This document shows positions 1 to 9,476 of a stretch of DNA of 64,000 nt, one piece after another; the first letter of the stretch is position 1, and each line of letters starts with the position of its first letter. The notes under the pieces were generated by a model. It saw only the letters and a list, made by a program, of their open reading frames with translations. It did not search any database and was not told the origin of the DNA. Location: contig CAZFSS010000014.1 in NCBI GenBank assembly GCA_964521715.1, positions 20,761-84,760 of the forward strand. Direction: 5' to 3'. The position numbers were made by a program, and so were the translations under genes. The stretch is from DAOVRD01 sp964521715. Lineage in GTDB: Bacteria; Planctomycetota; Brocadiia; SM23-32.

Positions 1-289
1 CGATGCGCTTGACGCCCATGCTGTCGATCCAGATGCGCTTGTTGTCCTTCTCTTCGAGGACCACCTCGTCGAAGGGCGGCATGGGACCCGTGTAGAGCAT
101 CCCGATGTCGACGTGGCCCTCGGCGCCGATGAAGCTGCTCCAACTCTTGAGCTGCTGCTCGGAGAGGCCCTGCTTGCGCCAGGCCTGGAAGGTGCTGGCA
201 CGGGGGTGGCCGAAGACGTAGGGCATGCGATCGGGCTGCTCGTGGCGCACGATCGTGCGGTAGCGCTCTCGCGGGGTCAGTTCTTCCAT
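1..289 (-). CDS. Uroporphyrinogen decarboxylase-like protein, N-terminal part (runs off the window)
   Basis: Only the first 96 or so residues are inside the window. The start is ATG at 289; the protein begins MEELTPRERYRTIVRHEQPD, the T-x-R-E-R ... H-E-x-P-D-R opening typical of the UroD/methylcobamide methyltransferase superfamily. PVC bacteria carry many such paralogs near sugar genes that are not true HemE, so a heme role should not be assumed. No strong Shine-Dalgarno sequence is visible. It lies 26 bp downstream of the beta-helix gene on the same strand and is probably co-transcribed with it. Family placement rests on the N-terminus only. Confidence 0.65.
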   Translation of the reverse strand, partial: MEELTPRERYRTIVRHEQPDRMPYVFGHPRASTFQAWRKQGLSEQQLKSWSSFIGAEGHVDIGMLYTGPMPPFDEVVLEEKDNKRIWIDSMGVKRI

Positions 290-315
290 GATCCCTTGGG
301 GGCAGCCGTCCGCGC

Positions 316-2328
316 CTAGCCTGGGCGGCGGCCGGCGGCGCTCACGTCTACCGGCTCGATGCCCAGGGCGTGCGCGGGGGACTCCGCGGCGAAGCGGCAC
401 CGGCCCGTCTCGACGCCTTCGAGCCCAGGCTCGGCGACGACCGTGCCCTCCGACGGCTCGTAAGCCGACTTCGCCACCTGGCGGTAGTTGTCCAGGTCGG
501 TCCTCTCGATGAGTCCCTGGGCGCTGTAGAGGAGGTTGTCCGGCATCGCGGTGATGGCCTGGGCGTTGCTGAAGGTGATCTTGCCGCCGGCGCGGACGAC
601 GTTCCTCTCGATCCGGTAGTTCGTGCATCGCGCGAAAGTGAGGTTCATGTCGCCGTCCGCCACGAACACGTTGTTGCGGATGGTGTTATTCGTGGCCCAG
701 TGGTTCTGCGAGGGGCGCACGACGCGGAGCGACAGGTTGTTCTCCACGATGCAGTTCTCCGCCTGCTCGTCCAGGTAGTAGGCGGAGGCGCCGTAGCCTC
801 CCGTGTCCACGATGTCGCGCACGAAGTTCCGCCGCAGCGCGACGTTCTTGCAGAAGCCGATGTAGATGCCGGCGCCGTCGTGCAGCTCGAGCATGGCGCG
901 GTAGATCAGGTTGTCCTCGATGGCGTGGTCGTCGCCGCCGGCCGTCACGGCGCTGTAGGGCGTGTCGTGTATTTCACTGTGGGCGATCCGGTTGCCCTTG
1001 CCGCCGCACGTGATTCCGATGGCGCTGGGGTAGCTGACGCCGACGTCGTGGACGAGGCAGTCCTCGACGGAGCAGTTCGTCCCCCTGACGACGAGGCCGC
1101 AGGCGCCCGTGTGGTGCACCTCGCAGTTGCCGATCTGGAGCCCCTCGCACCTCCAGGTCTTGACGCCCTGTCCGCCGACGTTGACGAGCTTCAGGCCGAG
1201 CAGGCGGCAGTCCTGCGTGTTCACGAGCGAGACGGCGCCCGGGAACCGGCCCGCGCCGAAGCCGCCGGCCGCGAGCGGCGTGTTCGTGACCGAAAGCGTC
1301 AGGCCGCGGAGCGTCACGCCCGCCACGGCCTGGCTCTCGCTGCCCTGGACGATGATGATGGATTCGGCCACCGGCGCGACGGCGTCGGCGCCGCGCATGT
1401 CCTCGCCGGGCAGCGGCCAGTAGACGACCTTGCCGGCGGTGCGGTCCAGGTACCACTGGCCCGGTTCCTGCAGGCCTTCCCGCACGTTCCAGACGACGTA
1501 GTTCTTGACGCCGAACGCGCCGGGCGGATGGCCGGCTAGGCTGGCGAACTTCAGCACGCGCTGCTCGGTGTCGATCGAGGCCACGCCGACCACGGACTCG
1601 TCCCACATGTGGTAGACGTTCACCTCGGCGTTCTTCGTGTCGAGCCACGGCCCCAGGTCTTCGGGGCGGTACTTCATCGTGGTGAGCTCGTCTTCCGTGG
1701 GCTTGCGCTGCCATCCGCCGCCGGTGGTGCCCATCCACCGGACGTCCCATTCGCTCAGGTGGGTGAAGAAGCCGGCCTTCGGCAGGCGCGCGCGTTCGCA
1801 GAAGCGGCCGTTGACGACCAGCATTCGGAAGTCCCACTCCCCGCTCTTCACCTCGGGAAGGTCCGCCGCCCAGAACCGATCCCCATCCGGGCGCCAGCCG
1901 GTCACGCGGCGCCCGCCGTAGAGCACGACTGCCTCGCCCGGCGCGGCTTCGACCGTCAGGCCGGAGTCCTGGTTCGAGAGCCGGAGCGGTTCTTCGATGA
2001 AGTAGTCCCCGCCCCGCAGGACGATGCACTTGGGCGCGGGGGTCTCTGCCTTCCGGGCCGCGCCCAGTGCGGCGGCGGGCGTTGCCTTCGGCCCGTCCGT
2101 GCGGGCCGCGTTCGCCTCGGCCGGCAGCCCGGACCAGTCATCGTTCCCGTCGAGCGCGACATGGATTGCCATAGGCTTCCCTTCCTCGGCTGTCCGGCCG
2201 ACGTTTCCTGCTCCGCATAGAAGAAGGGCCACGAGCACGGACGAGACGACCGCTGCGAGTCTGCGGACGGCGCCTTCCGGCGCCTCGGGTCCTGGAGCCG
2301 GCATTCTGAGACGCGCCCCGTTTTCCAT
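316..2328 (-). CDS. Secreted right-handed parallel beta-helix repeat protein
   Basis: About 670 aa. The chosen ATG (2328) has AGGTG a few bases upstream; longer in-frame starts exist (TTG at 2373, ATG at 2346). An arginine pair followed by a hydrophobic stretch (LAAVVSSVLVALLLCGAG) looks like a signal peptide. The mature part opens with IHVALDGNDDWSGL, the usual start of pectate-lyase-like beta-helix enzymes, and the C-terminal half is rich in short N/G/V/I repeats such as CSVEDCLVHD, NRIAHSEIHD and NCIVENNLSL, one coil of the helix each. The fold is confident; the substrate (a plant or algal polysaccharide) is inference. GH141-like or polysaccharide-lyase activity are both possible. Confidence 0.8.
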   Translation of the reverse strand: MENGARLRMPAPGPEAPEGAVRRLAAVVSSVLVALLLCGAGNVGRTAEEGKPMAIHVALDGNDDWSGLPAEANAARTDGPKATPAAALGAARKAETPAPKCIVLRGGDYFIEEPLRLSNQDSGLTVEAAPGEAVVLYGGRRVTGWRPDGDRFWAADLPEVKSGEWDFRMLVVNGRFCERARLPKAGFFTHLSEWDVRWMGTTGGGWQRKPTEDELTTMKYRPEDLGPWLDTKNAEVNVYHMWDESVVGVASIDTEQRVLKFASLAGHPPGAFGVKNYVVWNVREGLQEPGQWYLDRTAGKVVYWPLPGEDMRGADAVAPVAESIIIVQGSESQAVAGVTLRGLTLSVTNTPLAAGGFGAGRFPGAVSLVNTQDCRLLGLKLVNVGGQGVKTWRCEGLQIGNCEVHHTGACGLVVRGTNCSVEDCLVHDVGVSYPSAIGITCGGKGNRIAHSEIHDTPYSAVTAGGDDHAIEDNLIYRAMLELHDGAGIYIGFCKNVALRRNFVRDIVDTGGYGASAYYLDEQAENCIVENNLSLRVVRPSQNHWATNNTIRNNVFVADGDMNLTFARCTNYRIERNVVRAGGKITFSNAQAITAMPDNLLYSAQGLIERTDLDNYRQVAKSAYEPSEGTVVAEPGLEGVETGRCRFAAESPAHALGIEPVDVSAAGRRPG

Positions 2329-2447
2329 GACACCTGGTGAGAACATCCGGCCCGCGCTCCGCCGGACGGTCAAAGTCTAGCACCGGCCCCCGATGGGATC
2401 AACGTCGCGGGGCCCTACGCTGACGTGGGAAAGCCGGCAGAGCTGCG

Positions 2448-2476
2448 TTGCAGCGGACCAGCGGCCGTTGTAAACT
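2448..2476 (+). promoter_or_regulatory. Possible sigma-70 promoter for the flavodoxin gene
   Basis: TTGCAG and TAAACT are separated by 17 bases, about 65 bp upstream of the flavodoxin ATG. Both hexamers are only partial matches, so this is a weak call. Confidence 0.3.
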
Positions 2477-2542
2477 CCATGCGCTCGCGTCTTGACGGCG
2501 CGGGCAAAGCGGCGGGCTGGCAGGGAGTTACGGAGGATAATC

Positions 2543-3022
2543 ATGGGTGGCGGCAAGACACTCGTGGTCTACTACTCGCGCACGGGGACGACGAAGCGGG
2601 TCGCCGAGGCAATCGCCGATGGCCTGGGGGCCGACGTGGAAGAAGTCATCGACAGCAGGGACCGCAAGGGCATGCTTGGCTTTGTGGTGGCGGGGAAGGA
2701 TGCGGGCCTGGGCAGGCTCACCGAGATCCGGGAGGTGCGGAGCGACCCCTCGGCGTACGACCTCGTGGTCCTCGGAACGCCCGTGTGGGCCTGGAGCGTG
2801 ACGCCCGCCATCCGGACCTACATCGCGCAATGCAAGGACCGTCTGCCCCGCGTGGCCTTCTTCCTGACGACGGGCGGCACGGGGGCCGACCGCACGTTCG
2901 AGCAGATGGCCGAGCTGTGCGGCAAGCCGCCGGTTGCCCGTCTGGCCCTGACGACGAAGGAAGTGCGCAAAGGCCGGGCCGCGGACAAGATCGAGGCGTT
3001 CGTGGCCGAGCTGAGCGGATGA
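2543..3022 (+). CDS. Flavodoxin family protein
   Basis: 159 aa. The ATG at 2543 follows GGAGG at the right distance, which settles the start against an upstream in-frame codon at 2492. The N-terminus TLVVYYSRTGTTKRVAEAI is the FMN phosphate-binding loop of flavodoxins (S/T-x-T-G-x-T pattern). The later segment DLVVLGTPVWAWSVTPAIRTY is the second conserved flavodoxin segment, contacting the isoalloxazine ring. It is likely a cytoplasmic single-electron carrier or quinone/metal reductase partner. It stands alone between two minus-strand genes, so its redox partner cannot be read from context. Confidence 0.85.
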   Translation: MGGGKTLVVYYSRTGTTKRVAEAIADGLGADVEEVIDSRDRKGMLGFVVAGKDAGLGRLTEIREVRSDPSAYDLVVLGTPVWAWSVTPAIRTYIAQCKDRLPRVAFFLTTGGTGADRTFEQMAELCGKPPVARLALTTKEVRKGRAADKIEAFVAELSG

Positions 3023-3134
3023 GCCGCTTCGGGGTGCCGGCTGCCCTGCGATCGTGGTGCCCTCGCCGCGGCGGCAACCATGTGGCGGGACAACGTGGGG
3101 GTCATCCTCGGCGCAATGGGCGGCGGCGCGTCGC

Positions 3135-5666
3135 TCACCTGGTCACGGTGGGCACGCCCCAGGCGCACGGAATGCCGGGCCCGGGTCCCGGGGCGCTCGG
3201 TCGGACGGCCAGCGTGAGAACGCGGACCCGCCGCACGTCGGCGGAGATGGCGGCGGACGAGGTTCCGCCGGCCTTCCAGCTCAGGGGCGGGCTGGTGGCC
3301 AGGCGAACGCCGTCGCCTTCCACCTGGAAGACGACCTCTGCGGGAGCGCCGGGAGAGGCGCTCGCCGGATCCCCGCCTGTCAGGCCGACCGTGGCGCTGA
3401 AGCTGCGAAACTGCCCACCCAGCATGAAGCGGACCGCTGACGGCGGCCTGACGCCGAGTCCCTTCCTGGACTCCTCGTCCCCCAGCCTGATGGCTGTGCC
3501 GTCGCAGGACCGGCCGAAGCTGACGGCGCCGCAGTCCTGCTCGATGGCCAAAGGACGCACGTCGCACAGCAGGACCTCGTTCTCCTCGGACTCGGCGGCC
3601 GAACCCAGGTGCGGGAACGTCTGAGGCAAGAGGGCGCTCCGAGCAGCCGGGTCGCCCCGCCATTCCGCTCCGCCTCCGGCCGGGCCGTCCCCCTTCGGCC
3701 GAAGGTGCCACTGGTTGTCGAACAGCCCCGCGGCCACCACCGTTTCGGTTCCGGCCGTCAAGGCGTCGAAGACGGCGTAGTCGAACCACTTGTAGCCGGC
3801 ATAGGGATGCCAGTTCAGGCACATGCCGATCCTGTCGTGAGCCTGGTACAGGGCCTCCGGCGTGGCGCCTGCGACCACGGCAACCATCCGACGCGGGTTG
3901 AGCGGGTTCGGATAGCAGAGGAGTAGTCCCAGGTCGGGACCTTCGAGGCTCTCGCCCGCGAGGGTGAAGGACCGATCGCCGAAGCCGACGGGCAGTTCCC
4001 CGGCGATTCTCTTGGTTATGTGGTTTACGTCCGGCCCGCCGAACAGGAGCAGGTTCAGGCGCTTGACATCGTTCGCGTTCACCTCGCCGTCGGCCTTCAG
4101 GCGGGGCGGCTCGCCGTAACGCCTCTTCCATGTGTCGGCGAAGTGCTCGGCCTCCCAGCGGCTCAGGTCGCGAGGCAGGTCCGACTCGCCCGCCGTTCCG
4201 TATACGACGAGGAACGCGTCGCGCGTCACGTCCGAGAACGGGCCCGAGAGTCCTTTCTGCTTCAGCAGGCCGGCCGCCGCCGCCGGGCGCCAGCGCGCTT
4301 GCCATCTCTCGAGCCTGAACGTGTCTGCTTCGGCGCTCGCGGCCACGGGGAACTCGGTGCCGTCCACGCACACGACGCTGACTGTGCCGGGCACTTCGTT
4401 GAGCAACACCGTCAGCGCCGAGACGTTATCGGTGGCAATCTCGACGCGCCCGTCCTTAGCCTCCGCCTCGACGGAGGCGAACTGCATGGGGCGGTCCAGC
4501 CGGTCCAGCCTGACCCACCACGCGCCGTTGTGCCGCAGGTGGGCCGTCTTGTACCGGAACTGCGACGGCGTGCGAGCCGGGCTGCGACCGAGGATGCTGG
4601 GCAGAGCGTACTGCTCCCGCCACGCGGACACGTCCTCTGCGGACTGGTGGGGGAACTCGAGGTACTCGGGCGCGAAGCCGAGCTGGCGCAGCCTCTCGAC
4701 CATGGCCCGGGTGTCCAGCAGGTCCGCGCCCTGGCTGCCCGCGCGATGGGCGGCGAAGACGTGGCAGTGGCCCAGGTTCTCCGCGTACGCGAGGGGGCTG
4801 AGGCTGGCATTCAGGAAGGCCCGCACCTGCTGATGCCAGGCTTCCGGCCTGGACCCGCCAGCCGCATAGCGGAGCCACGCGCCGGCATCCGTCCTCCCGT
4901 CGACGGCAATGATGCCGGTGACCAGGTGGGGGTAGTGCACGGCGAGCTGCCAGCAGCCGGTCGCCCCCATCCGGTCTCCGACCAGGTAGACGCGCTCTCC
5001 GTCCGCGCCGTAGAGCTGGTCCACCTCCTGCAGCACGTTGAGGACGTCGTCTTCCCCGAGGTCCATGAAATCGGTGACGCCCCGCCCCTCCGGCTTGACG
5101 GAGATGGCGCCGTCATAAGAGGGGGCCCCACGGCACCTGAACTGGCTCGGCCCGTCGGCGGGATGCAGCGTGACGATCAGAGGGTAAGGGCGGCCGGGGA
5201 CGTAGTCCCTTGGCAGGCAGAGGCCGTAGGGCTGAATGGTTCCGTCGACATCGGAGTGGTACCCGCGCAGGAACGGCTGGCCCGTAGGGAATCGCGCCGG
5301 TTCGCCGGCCAGGATCCTGCTGAAGTTCGCTTTCAGTTCTGCGAGCGCCCCGGCCTGCGCCACGTCCCGCACCAACAGCCGGGCGCTGCCCCCCTGCTCC
5401 AGCAGATAGCGCACCTGCATGAACAGAGCCGCCGCGTCCCGCTGCGCCCGGCCGCGCTCCTCCATGGCCAGTTCCGCCAGCTGCTCGTGCTCGGCCTGGA
5501 ACGCGGCCACGGCATACTCGCGGAGCCTTTGCTCGGTCTGCACGTAGTCCGTGGCCACCTGCTCGCGCCGGTATGTCCGGAGCAGCCGGGTGGTGCCGAA
5601 CGCCGCCACGACCAGCGTCAAGGCTATGAGGAAGTGCACCCGAATCCTCTGTCCCCGAGCGGCCAT
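3135..5666 (-). CDS. Membrane-anchored alpha/beta-hydrolase-fold protein with C-terminal NPCBM domain; nucleophile serine replaced
   Basis: 843 aa from ATG 5666. Residues 10-28 are an uncleaved signal anchor (HFLIALTLVVAAFGTTRLL). Residues 35-120 are charged and helical. Residues 155-330 carry an alpha/beta-hydrolase core: RPYPLIVTLHPADG, then ERVYLVGDRMGATGCWQLA. In planctomycete homologs the latter is GHSMGG; here the motif is G-D-R-M-G (230-234), so Arg232 occupies the serine position and the domain may be non-catalytic. The C-terminal ~150 residues (RSCDGTAIRLGDEESRKGLG, then FRSFSATVGL) match the NPCBM/NEW2 carbohydrate-binding domain. It may bind polysaccharide at the cell surface rather than cleave an ester. 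Confidence 0.75.
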   Translation of the reverse strand: MAARGQRIRVHFLIALTLVVAAFGTTRLLRTYRREQVATDYVQTEQRLREYAVAAFQAEHEQLAELAMEERGRAQRDAAALFMQVRYLLEQGGSARLLVRDVAQAGALAELKANFSRILAGEPARFPTGQPFLRGYHSDVDGTIQPYGLCLPRDYVPGRPYPLIVTLHPADGPSQFRCRGAPSYDGAISVKPEGRGVTDFMDLGEDDVLNVLQEVDQLYGADGERVYLVGDRMGATGCWQLAVHYPHLVTGIIAVDGRTDAGAWLRYAAGGSRPEAWHQQVRAFLNASLSPLAYAENLGHCHVFAAHRAGSQGADLLDTRAMVERLRQLGFAPEYLEFPHQSAEDVSAWREQYALPSILGRSPARTPSQFRYKTAHLRHNGAWWVRLDRLDRPMQFASVEAEAKDGRVEIATDNVSALTVLLNEVPGTVSVVCVDGTEFPVAASAEADTFRLERWQARWRPAAAAGLLKQKGLSGPFSDVTRDAFLVVYGTAGESDLPRDLSRWEAEHFADTWKRRYGEPPRLKADGEVNANDVKRLNLLLFGGPDVNHITKRIAGELPVGFGDRSFTLAGESLEGPDLGLLLCYPNPLNPRRMVAVVAGATPEALYQAHDRIGMCLNWHPYAGYKWFDYAVFDALTAGTETVVAAGLFDNQWHLRPKGDGPAGGGAEWRGDPAARSALLPQTFPHLGSAAESEENEVLLCDVRPLAIEQDCGAVSFGRSCDGTAIRLGDEESRKGLGVRPPSAVRFMLGGQFRSFSATVGLTGGDPASASPGAPAEVVFQVEGDGVRLATSPPLSWKAGGTSSAAISADVRRVRVLTLAVRPSAPGPGPGIPCAWGVPTVTR

Positions 5667-5723
5667 GATGTGTGACCTTCCCCCTGTGCACCAAGCCCGC
5701 AGACCTCCCGGCGCGGCCGCCTC

Positions 5724-5751
5724 AGTATACCAGAACCGTTGGGGGCGGCAA
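5724..5751 (-). promoter_or_regulatory. Sigma-70 promoter, divergent, for the NPCBM protein gene
   Basis: On the minus strand TTGCCG (-35, 5751-5746) is followed after 16 bases by TATACT (-10, 5729-5724), about 58 bp before the ATG at 5666. It is back-to-back with the promoter at 5770-5797. Confidence 0.55.
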
Positions 5752-5769
5752 AGGCACCGCACCGTGGCC

Positions 5770-5797
5770 TTGACGGTGCCCCCGCTGTCATTACAAT
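5770..5797 (+). promoter_or_regulatory. Sigma-70 promoter for the CocE/NonD hydrolase gene
   Basis: TTGACG and TACAAT with a 16-base spacer, one mismatch each from consensus, about 46 bp upstream of the start codon at 5843. Confidence 0.6.
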
Positions 5798-5842
5798 GCA
5801 GGCTCGCGCTGAGGCCGCGGGCTGACCCTCGGCGACGGGAGA

Positions 5843-7429
5843 ATGAGTGCAATGGCGACACCCTCGGCGTTCGACGCTCCGTTTGCGATGCGCGTGACGC
5901 GCTACCTCTACATCCCGATGCGGGATGGCGCCCGCCTGGCCTGCGACGTCTACAGGCCCGCGGCCCAGGGCCGGTTCCCCTGCCTGATGGTGCGCACTCC
6001 CTACAACAAGAACGGCTTCGGCCGGGACGAGGCCGAGCGTTACGTCAGGCGGGGCTACGCCCTGTGCGTGGTGGACGCCCGAGGCACCGGCGGCTCCGAA
6101 GGCGAGTTCACCTACTACAACATCCCTGCCGGACTCGGCGACGGGGCGGACGTAGTCAACTGGCTCGCCGAACAGCCGTTCTGCAACGGGAAGGTCGGCA
6201 CCTTCGGCGGCTCGGCCCTCGGCGCCTATCAGCTCCTGGCGGCCGCCGAAAGGCCGGCTGCCTTGAAGGCCATGTTTGTCGAGGTGGCCCCCTTGCAGTT
6301 CTACCACGACAACTGGTTCGTGGGCGGCATGTTCGAGTCGGCCAGCCGGACCGGCTGGCTGGAGGGCATGACGGCCAACGTCGGCCCCTCGGCACCCCTG
6401 GGAGACGTGGACGGCGAGATCGATCCCGAGGGCGCCGGGCTGCGCAAGGCGGTGGCCCTCGAACGGCTGAAGGCCCGCGAACGGCGCGCCCTGGAGGGCA
6501 AGTGCCCCACCCCGCAGGACTGGTACGTGAGGATGCGGGGACATGCGGAGCTGGACGCGTTCTGGCAGGATTACGACCTGAGCCGTGCCGTGCAGGAGTG
6601 CGACGTCCCGACCTGCTACCTGGGCATCTGGTACGACCACTTCGTGCGGGCCACGTGCGAGGCCTACCGGCTGCACCGGGGACCTAAGAACCTGCTGCTC
6701 TGCCCCGGCGAGCAGAGGACCCACGGCGCCCACGCGGACATCGACCGCCCTGAGCAGCGCCTCCGGTGGTTCGACCATCACCTGAAGGGCATCCGCAACG
6801 GCGTGATGGAGGAGCCGCCCGTCAAGGCGTTCGTGATGGGCGAGGAGGAGTGGCGTACTTTCGACCGGTGGCCCCCCGCGGACGGCCGCATCGTGCTTGC
6901 GCTCTCCGAGAGGGGACTCCTCGTCGAAGAGGCGCAGTCCAGGCCGTTCGAGGACGCGTTCGTGCACGACCCCGGCGATCCCCTGGAGTCCATCGAGTCG
7001 CCTCTGGACATCCGCGCCTACGAGGAACGCGCCCTCACTTACACGTCGGCGCCCCTGCCGGCCGACCTGACCGTCGCGGGCTCGCCCGTGGCCCGGCTCT
7101 GGTTCCGGTCAAGCTCGACCGACGCGCACGTGATGCTCAAGCTGGCGGACGTTTTCCCCGACGGGCGCAGCCGGCAGGTTTCCTTCGGACGCCTGCGCGC
7201 CGCCCATCGCGAGGGTCACGGCGGGGCTGTGCCGCTCCGGCCGAACGAGCCCGTCAGGCTGGGCATCCCGTTCTGGCCCCTGGCGAACACGTTCAAGGCG
7301 GGCCACCGCGTGCGCCTTGTCGTCGCGGGCAGCGATGCGCCCCGGTGCGAAATCTACCCCGAGCGGTCGGAGAACGCCCTGATCGGAACGGGGGCCGACT
7401 CGTCTCTGCTCGAGCTTCCCACTGTCTGA
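5843..7429 (+). CDS. CocE/NonD family (X-Pro dipeptidyl-peptidase-like) hydrolase
   Basis: 528 aa, a normal length for the CocE/X-Pro peptidase S15 family. ATG at 5843 or 5852 is served by GGGAG just upstream. Opening TRYLYIPMRDGARLACDVYRP is the family signature. The nucleophile elbow is GTFGGSALGAYQ with Ser124; DARGTGGSEG (78-87) forms the oxyanion side. The C-terminal jelly-roll part (LTYTSAPLPADLTVAGSPVA onward) is the X-Pro C-terminal domain. Likely hydrolyses esters or amides, perhaps acyl groups on sugars, in the cytoplasm since no signal peptide is seen. The next gene follows after 52 bp and probably shares the transcript. Confidence 0.85.
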   Translation: MSAMATPSAFDAPFAMRVTRYLYIPMRDGARLACDVYRPAAQGRFPCLMVRTPYNKNGFGRDEAERYVRRGYALCVVDARGTGGSEGEFTYYNIPAGLGDGADVVNWLAEQPFCNGKVGTFGGSALGAYQLLAAAERPAALKAMFVEVAPLQFYHDNWFVGGMFESASRTGWLEGMTANVGPSAPLGDVDGEIDPEGAGLRKAVALERLKARERRALEGKCPTPQDWYVRMRGHAELDAFWQDYDLSRAVQECDVPTCYLGIWYDHFVRATCEAYRLHRGPKNLLLCPGEQRTHGAHADIDRPEQRLRWFDHHLKGIRNGVMEEPPVKAFVMGEEEWRTFDRWPPADGRIVLALSERGLLVEEAQSRPFEDAFVHDPGDPLESIESPLDIRAYEERALTYTSAPLPADLTVAGSPVARLWFRSSSTDAHVMLKLADVFPDGRSRQVSFGRLRAAHREGHGGAVPLRPNEPVRLGIPFWPLANTFKAGHRVRLVVAGSDAPRCEIYPERSENALIGTGADSSLLELPTV

Positions 7430-7481
7430 CGTCATGGCCGGCTGCGCGATGCCGCAGCCCTTGGCGAGGAGGAGATTGTCA

Positions 7482-9476
7482 ATGCGACCGCTTCCACGGC
7501 GCGAATGGTTCATGGACTTCCACACCAGCGAGCACATCCCCGGCGTGGGGAGCAAGTTCGAGCCCGGGGAGTTCGCCCGCCTCCTCAAGGAGTCTGGCGC
7601 CGATGGCTGCATGGCGAAGGCGCGCTGCCACCACGGCTGGTGCTACTACCCGACCAGGGTCGGCGAGCCGCATCCGCACCTGGAGTGCCCGGACCTGGTG
7701 GGCGGCATCATCGACGCAGGCCGGAGCGTGGGGATGAGCCCGTTGGTCTACATCACCGTGGGCTGGGACGAGAAGACGGCCCGCGAACACCCGGAATGGC
7801 TGCAGCGCCACCCCGACGGACGCCACGTGGGCGCGCCGCCCGATCAGGCGGGGTGGCGCTACGTCTGCTTCAACACGCCCTACGCGGACTTCTTCGAGGC
7901 CATCCTGCGCGAGGTGCTGGAGCTCTACGACCCGGACCGCCTCTTCCTGGACATCGTCATGTACAGCGACGACGGGTGCTCGTGCCAGTGGTGCCTGGAC
8001 GGCATGCGCAAGGAGGGCCTCGCGCCCGGCGACCGGAAGGACCGCCGCGCCTACACCTTCCTGGTGCGTGAGCGCTTCATGGAGCGGATGACGGCGGTGG
8101 CGGCCTCGCTCAGGCCGGACGTCCCCCTCTATTACAACAATCCGTGGCGCGTCTCGGGCAACCGGGAAGCGCGCGCAGACCGCTTCCTGCCCCACCAGCA
8201 TTACATGTGCATCGAGTCGCTCCCCTCGGGAGGCTGGGGCTACGATCACCTGCCTTTCCAGGCCGCCTACTACGTCCACAAGGGGCTCGACATCTACTCG
8301 CACACGGGCCGGTTCCACACGGCGTGGGGCGACTTCGGCGGCCTGAAGAATCCCGCCGCCCTCGAGTACGAGTGCCTGCGCCACGCCGCCTACGGCGTCA
8401 AGACGGCCGTCGGCGACCAGCTTCACCCGACCGGCGCGATAGAGCCCTACACCGCGAAGCTGCTGGCCGGCGCGTTCAGCAAGCTCGTGCCGTTCCAGGA
8501 CCTGCTGCTCGACGCCGAGCCCGTCTATGAGGTGGGCATCCTCGTCGGCACGGGGACGGATCCCGCGGCGCCCTTTGACTGGGACAGCAACCCTGAGACC
8601 GGGGCCATGAGGATGCTGCTGGAGTCCCATATCCCCTTCCGGATCTTCGACGGTTTCGAGGACGATTGGCCCGTGCGCGTGATGATCCTGCCGGACCACG
8701 TCCACCTTGATGAGGAGCGGGCGGCGAAGGTCGAGCGGTTCGTCGCCGACGGGGGCAAGGTCATCGCCAGCGGCGTCTCGGGCCTCGGGCTCGACGCCTG
8801 GCCGGTCGAGGGCGCCGAGGAGTTCCCCTACAAGCCGGCCTACATGCACCGCACGGACGAGGGTTTCCTGTGGGATTACGAGTTTGCCCTCTATCAGCGC
8901 TCCTGGCAAGTGAAGGCGCGGCCGGGGGCGAAGGTCCTGGCCGTGCTGGCCGAGCCCTACTTCAACCGGACGCCGGAGCACTTCTGCTCTCACCGGCATG
9001 CGCCGGTCAGGGCAGACACTGATTGGCCCGCCGTGTGCGTGAACGACCGCGTGGCCTACGTCGCCAACGACATCTTCCGCGCGTACCGCGAGACGGCATA
9101 CTCCGTCTACAAGTCGGTCGTTCTGGACCTGCTGGGGCGGCTGCTGCCGGACCCCATCATTCGCACGAACTGCCCGACCACGGCGGAGCTGACTCTCAGG
9201 CGCAAGGGCGGCGACCTGATGGCCTGCCTGCTCCACTACTGCCCGCAGCGGCGGGGCCACCTGATCGGCATAGACATCATCGAGGAGGCGCAGGCCCTCG
9301 TCGGCGTGGAGCTGGACGTGCGCGTCGAGCGCAGGCCGCAGGCCGTCACGCTGGAGCCGGCCGGCGCAGAGCTCGCGTTCGAGCACTCGGGCGGGCGTGT
9401 GCGCGTTGCCCTGCCCACGGTCCAGGGAGCGTGCGTCGTCGTCCTGCGCGGCGCTTCGTTCCAAGCTCCCGGCTGA
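7482..9476 (+). CDS. Hypothetical glycosyl hydrolase 6-type (beta-galactosidase-like barrel) protein
   Basis: 664 aa. The start is fixed by GAGGAGG about 10 bases before ATG 7482. The protein begins with a TIM-barrel (WFMDFHTSEHIPGVG, then LFLDIVMYSDDGCSCQWC) typical of the GHL6 family. It continues into a glutamine-amidotransferase-like beta-galactosidase trimerisation region (VRVMILPDHVHLDEERAAKV, then FVADGGKVIASG). The CSCQWC cysteine cluster parallels CQCEGC in the second GHL6-type gene at 12457-14523. No signal peptide is seen, so it likely acts on imported oligosaccharides. Catalytic acids cannot be assigned with confidence. Translationally coupled to the tiny ORF downstream (TGATG). 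Confidence 0.75.
   Translation: MRPLPRREWFMDFHTSEHIPGVGSKFEPGEFARLLKESGADGCMAKARCHHGWCYYPTRVGEPHPHLECPDLVGGIIDAGRSVGMSPLVYITVGWDEKTAREHPEWLQRHPDGRHVGAPPDQAGWRYVCFNTPYADFFEAILREVLELYDPDRLFLDIVMYSDDGCSCQWCLDGMRKEGLAPGDRKDRRAYTFLVRERFMERMTAVAASLRPDVPLYYNNPWRVSGNREARADRFLPHQHYMCIESLPSGGWGYDHLPFQAAYYVHKGLDIYSHTGRFHTAWGDFGGLKNPAALEYECLRHAAYGVKTAVGDQLHPTGAIEPYTAKLLAGAFSKLVPFQDLLLDAEPVYEVGILVGTGTDPAAPFDWDSNPETGAMRMLLESHIPFRIFDGFEDDWPVRVMILPDHVHLDEERAAKVERFVADGGKVIASGVSGLGLDAWPVEGAEEFPYKPAYMHRTDEGFLWDYEFALYQRSWQVKARPGAKVLAVLAEPYFNRTPEHFCSHRHAPVRADTDWPAVCVNDRVAYVANDIFRAYRETAYSVYKSVVLDLLGRLLPDPIIRTNCPTTAELTLRRKGGDLMACLLHYCPQRRGHLIGIDIIEEAQALVGVELDVRVERRPQAVTLEPAGAELAFEHSGGRVRVALPTVQGACVVVLRGASFQAPG

Noticed and set aside
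370..1539. Long plus-strand ORF opposite the beta-helix gene
   Set aside because: GC-rich antisense frame with low-complexity Val/Asp/Ala composition; the minus-strand protein has a signal peptide and family motifs.
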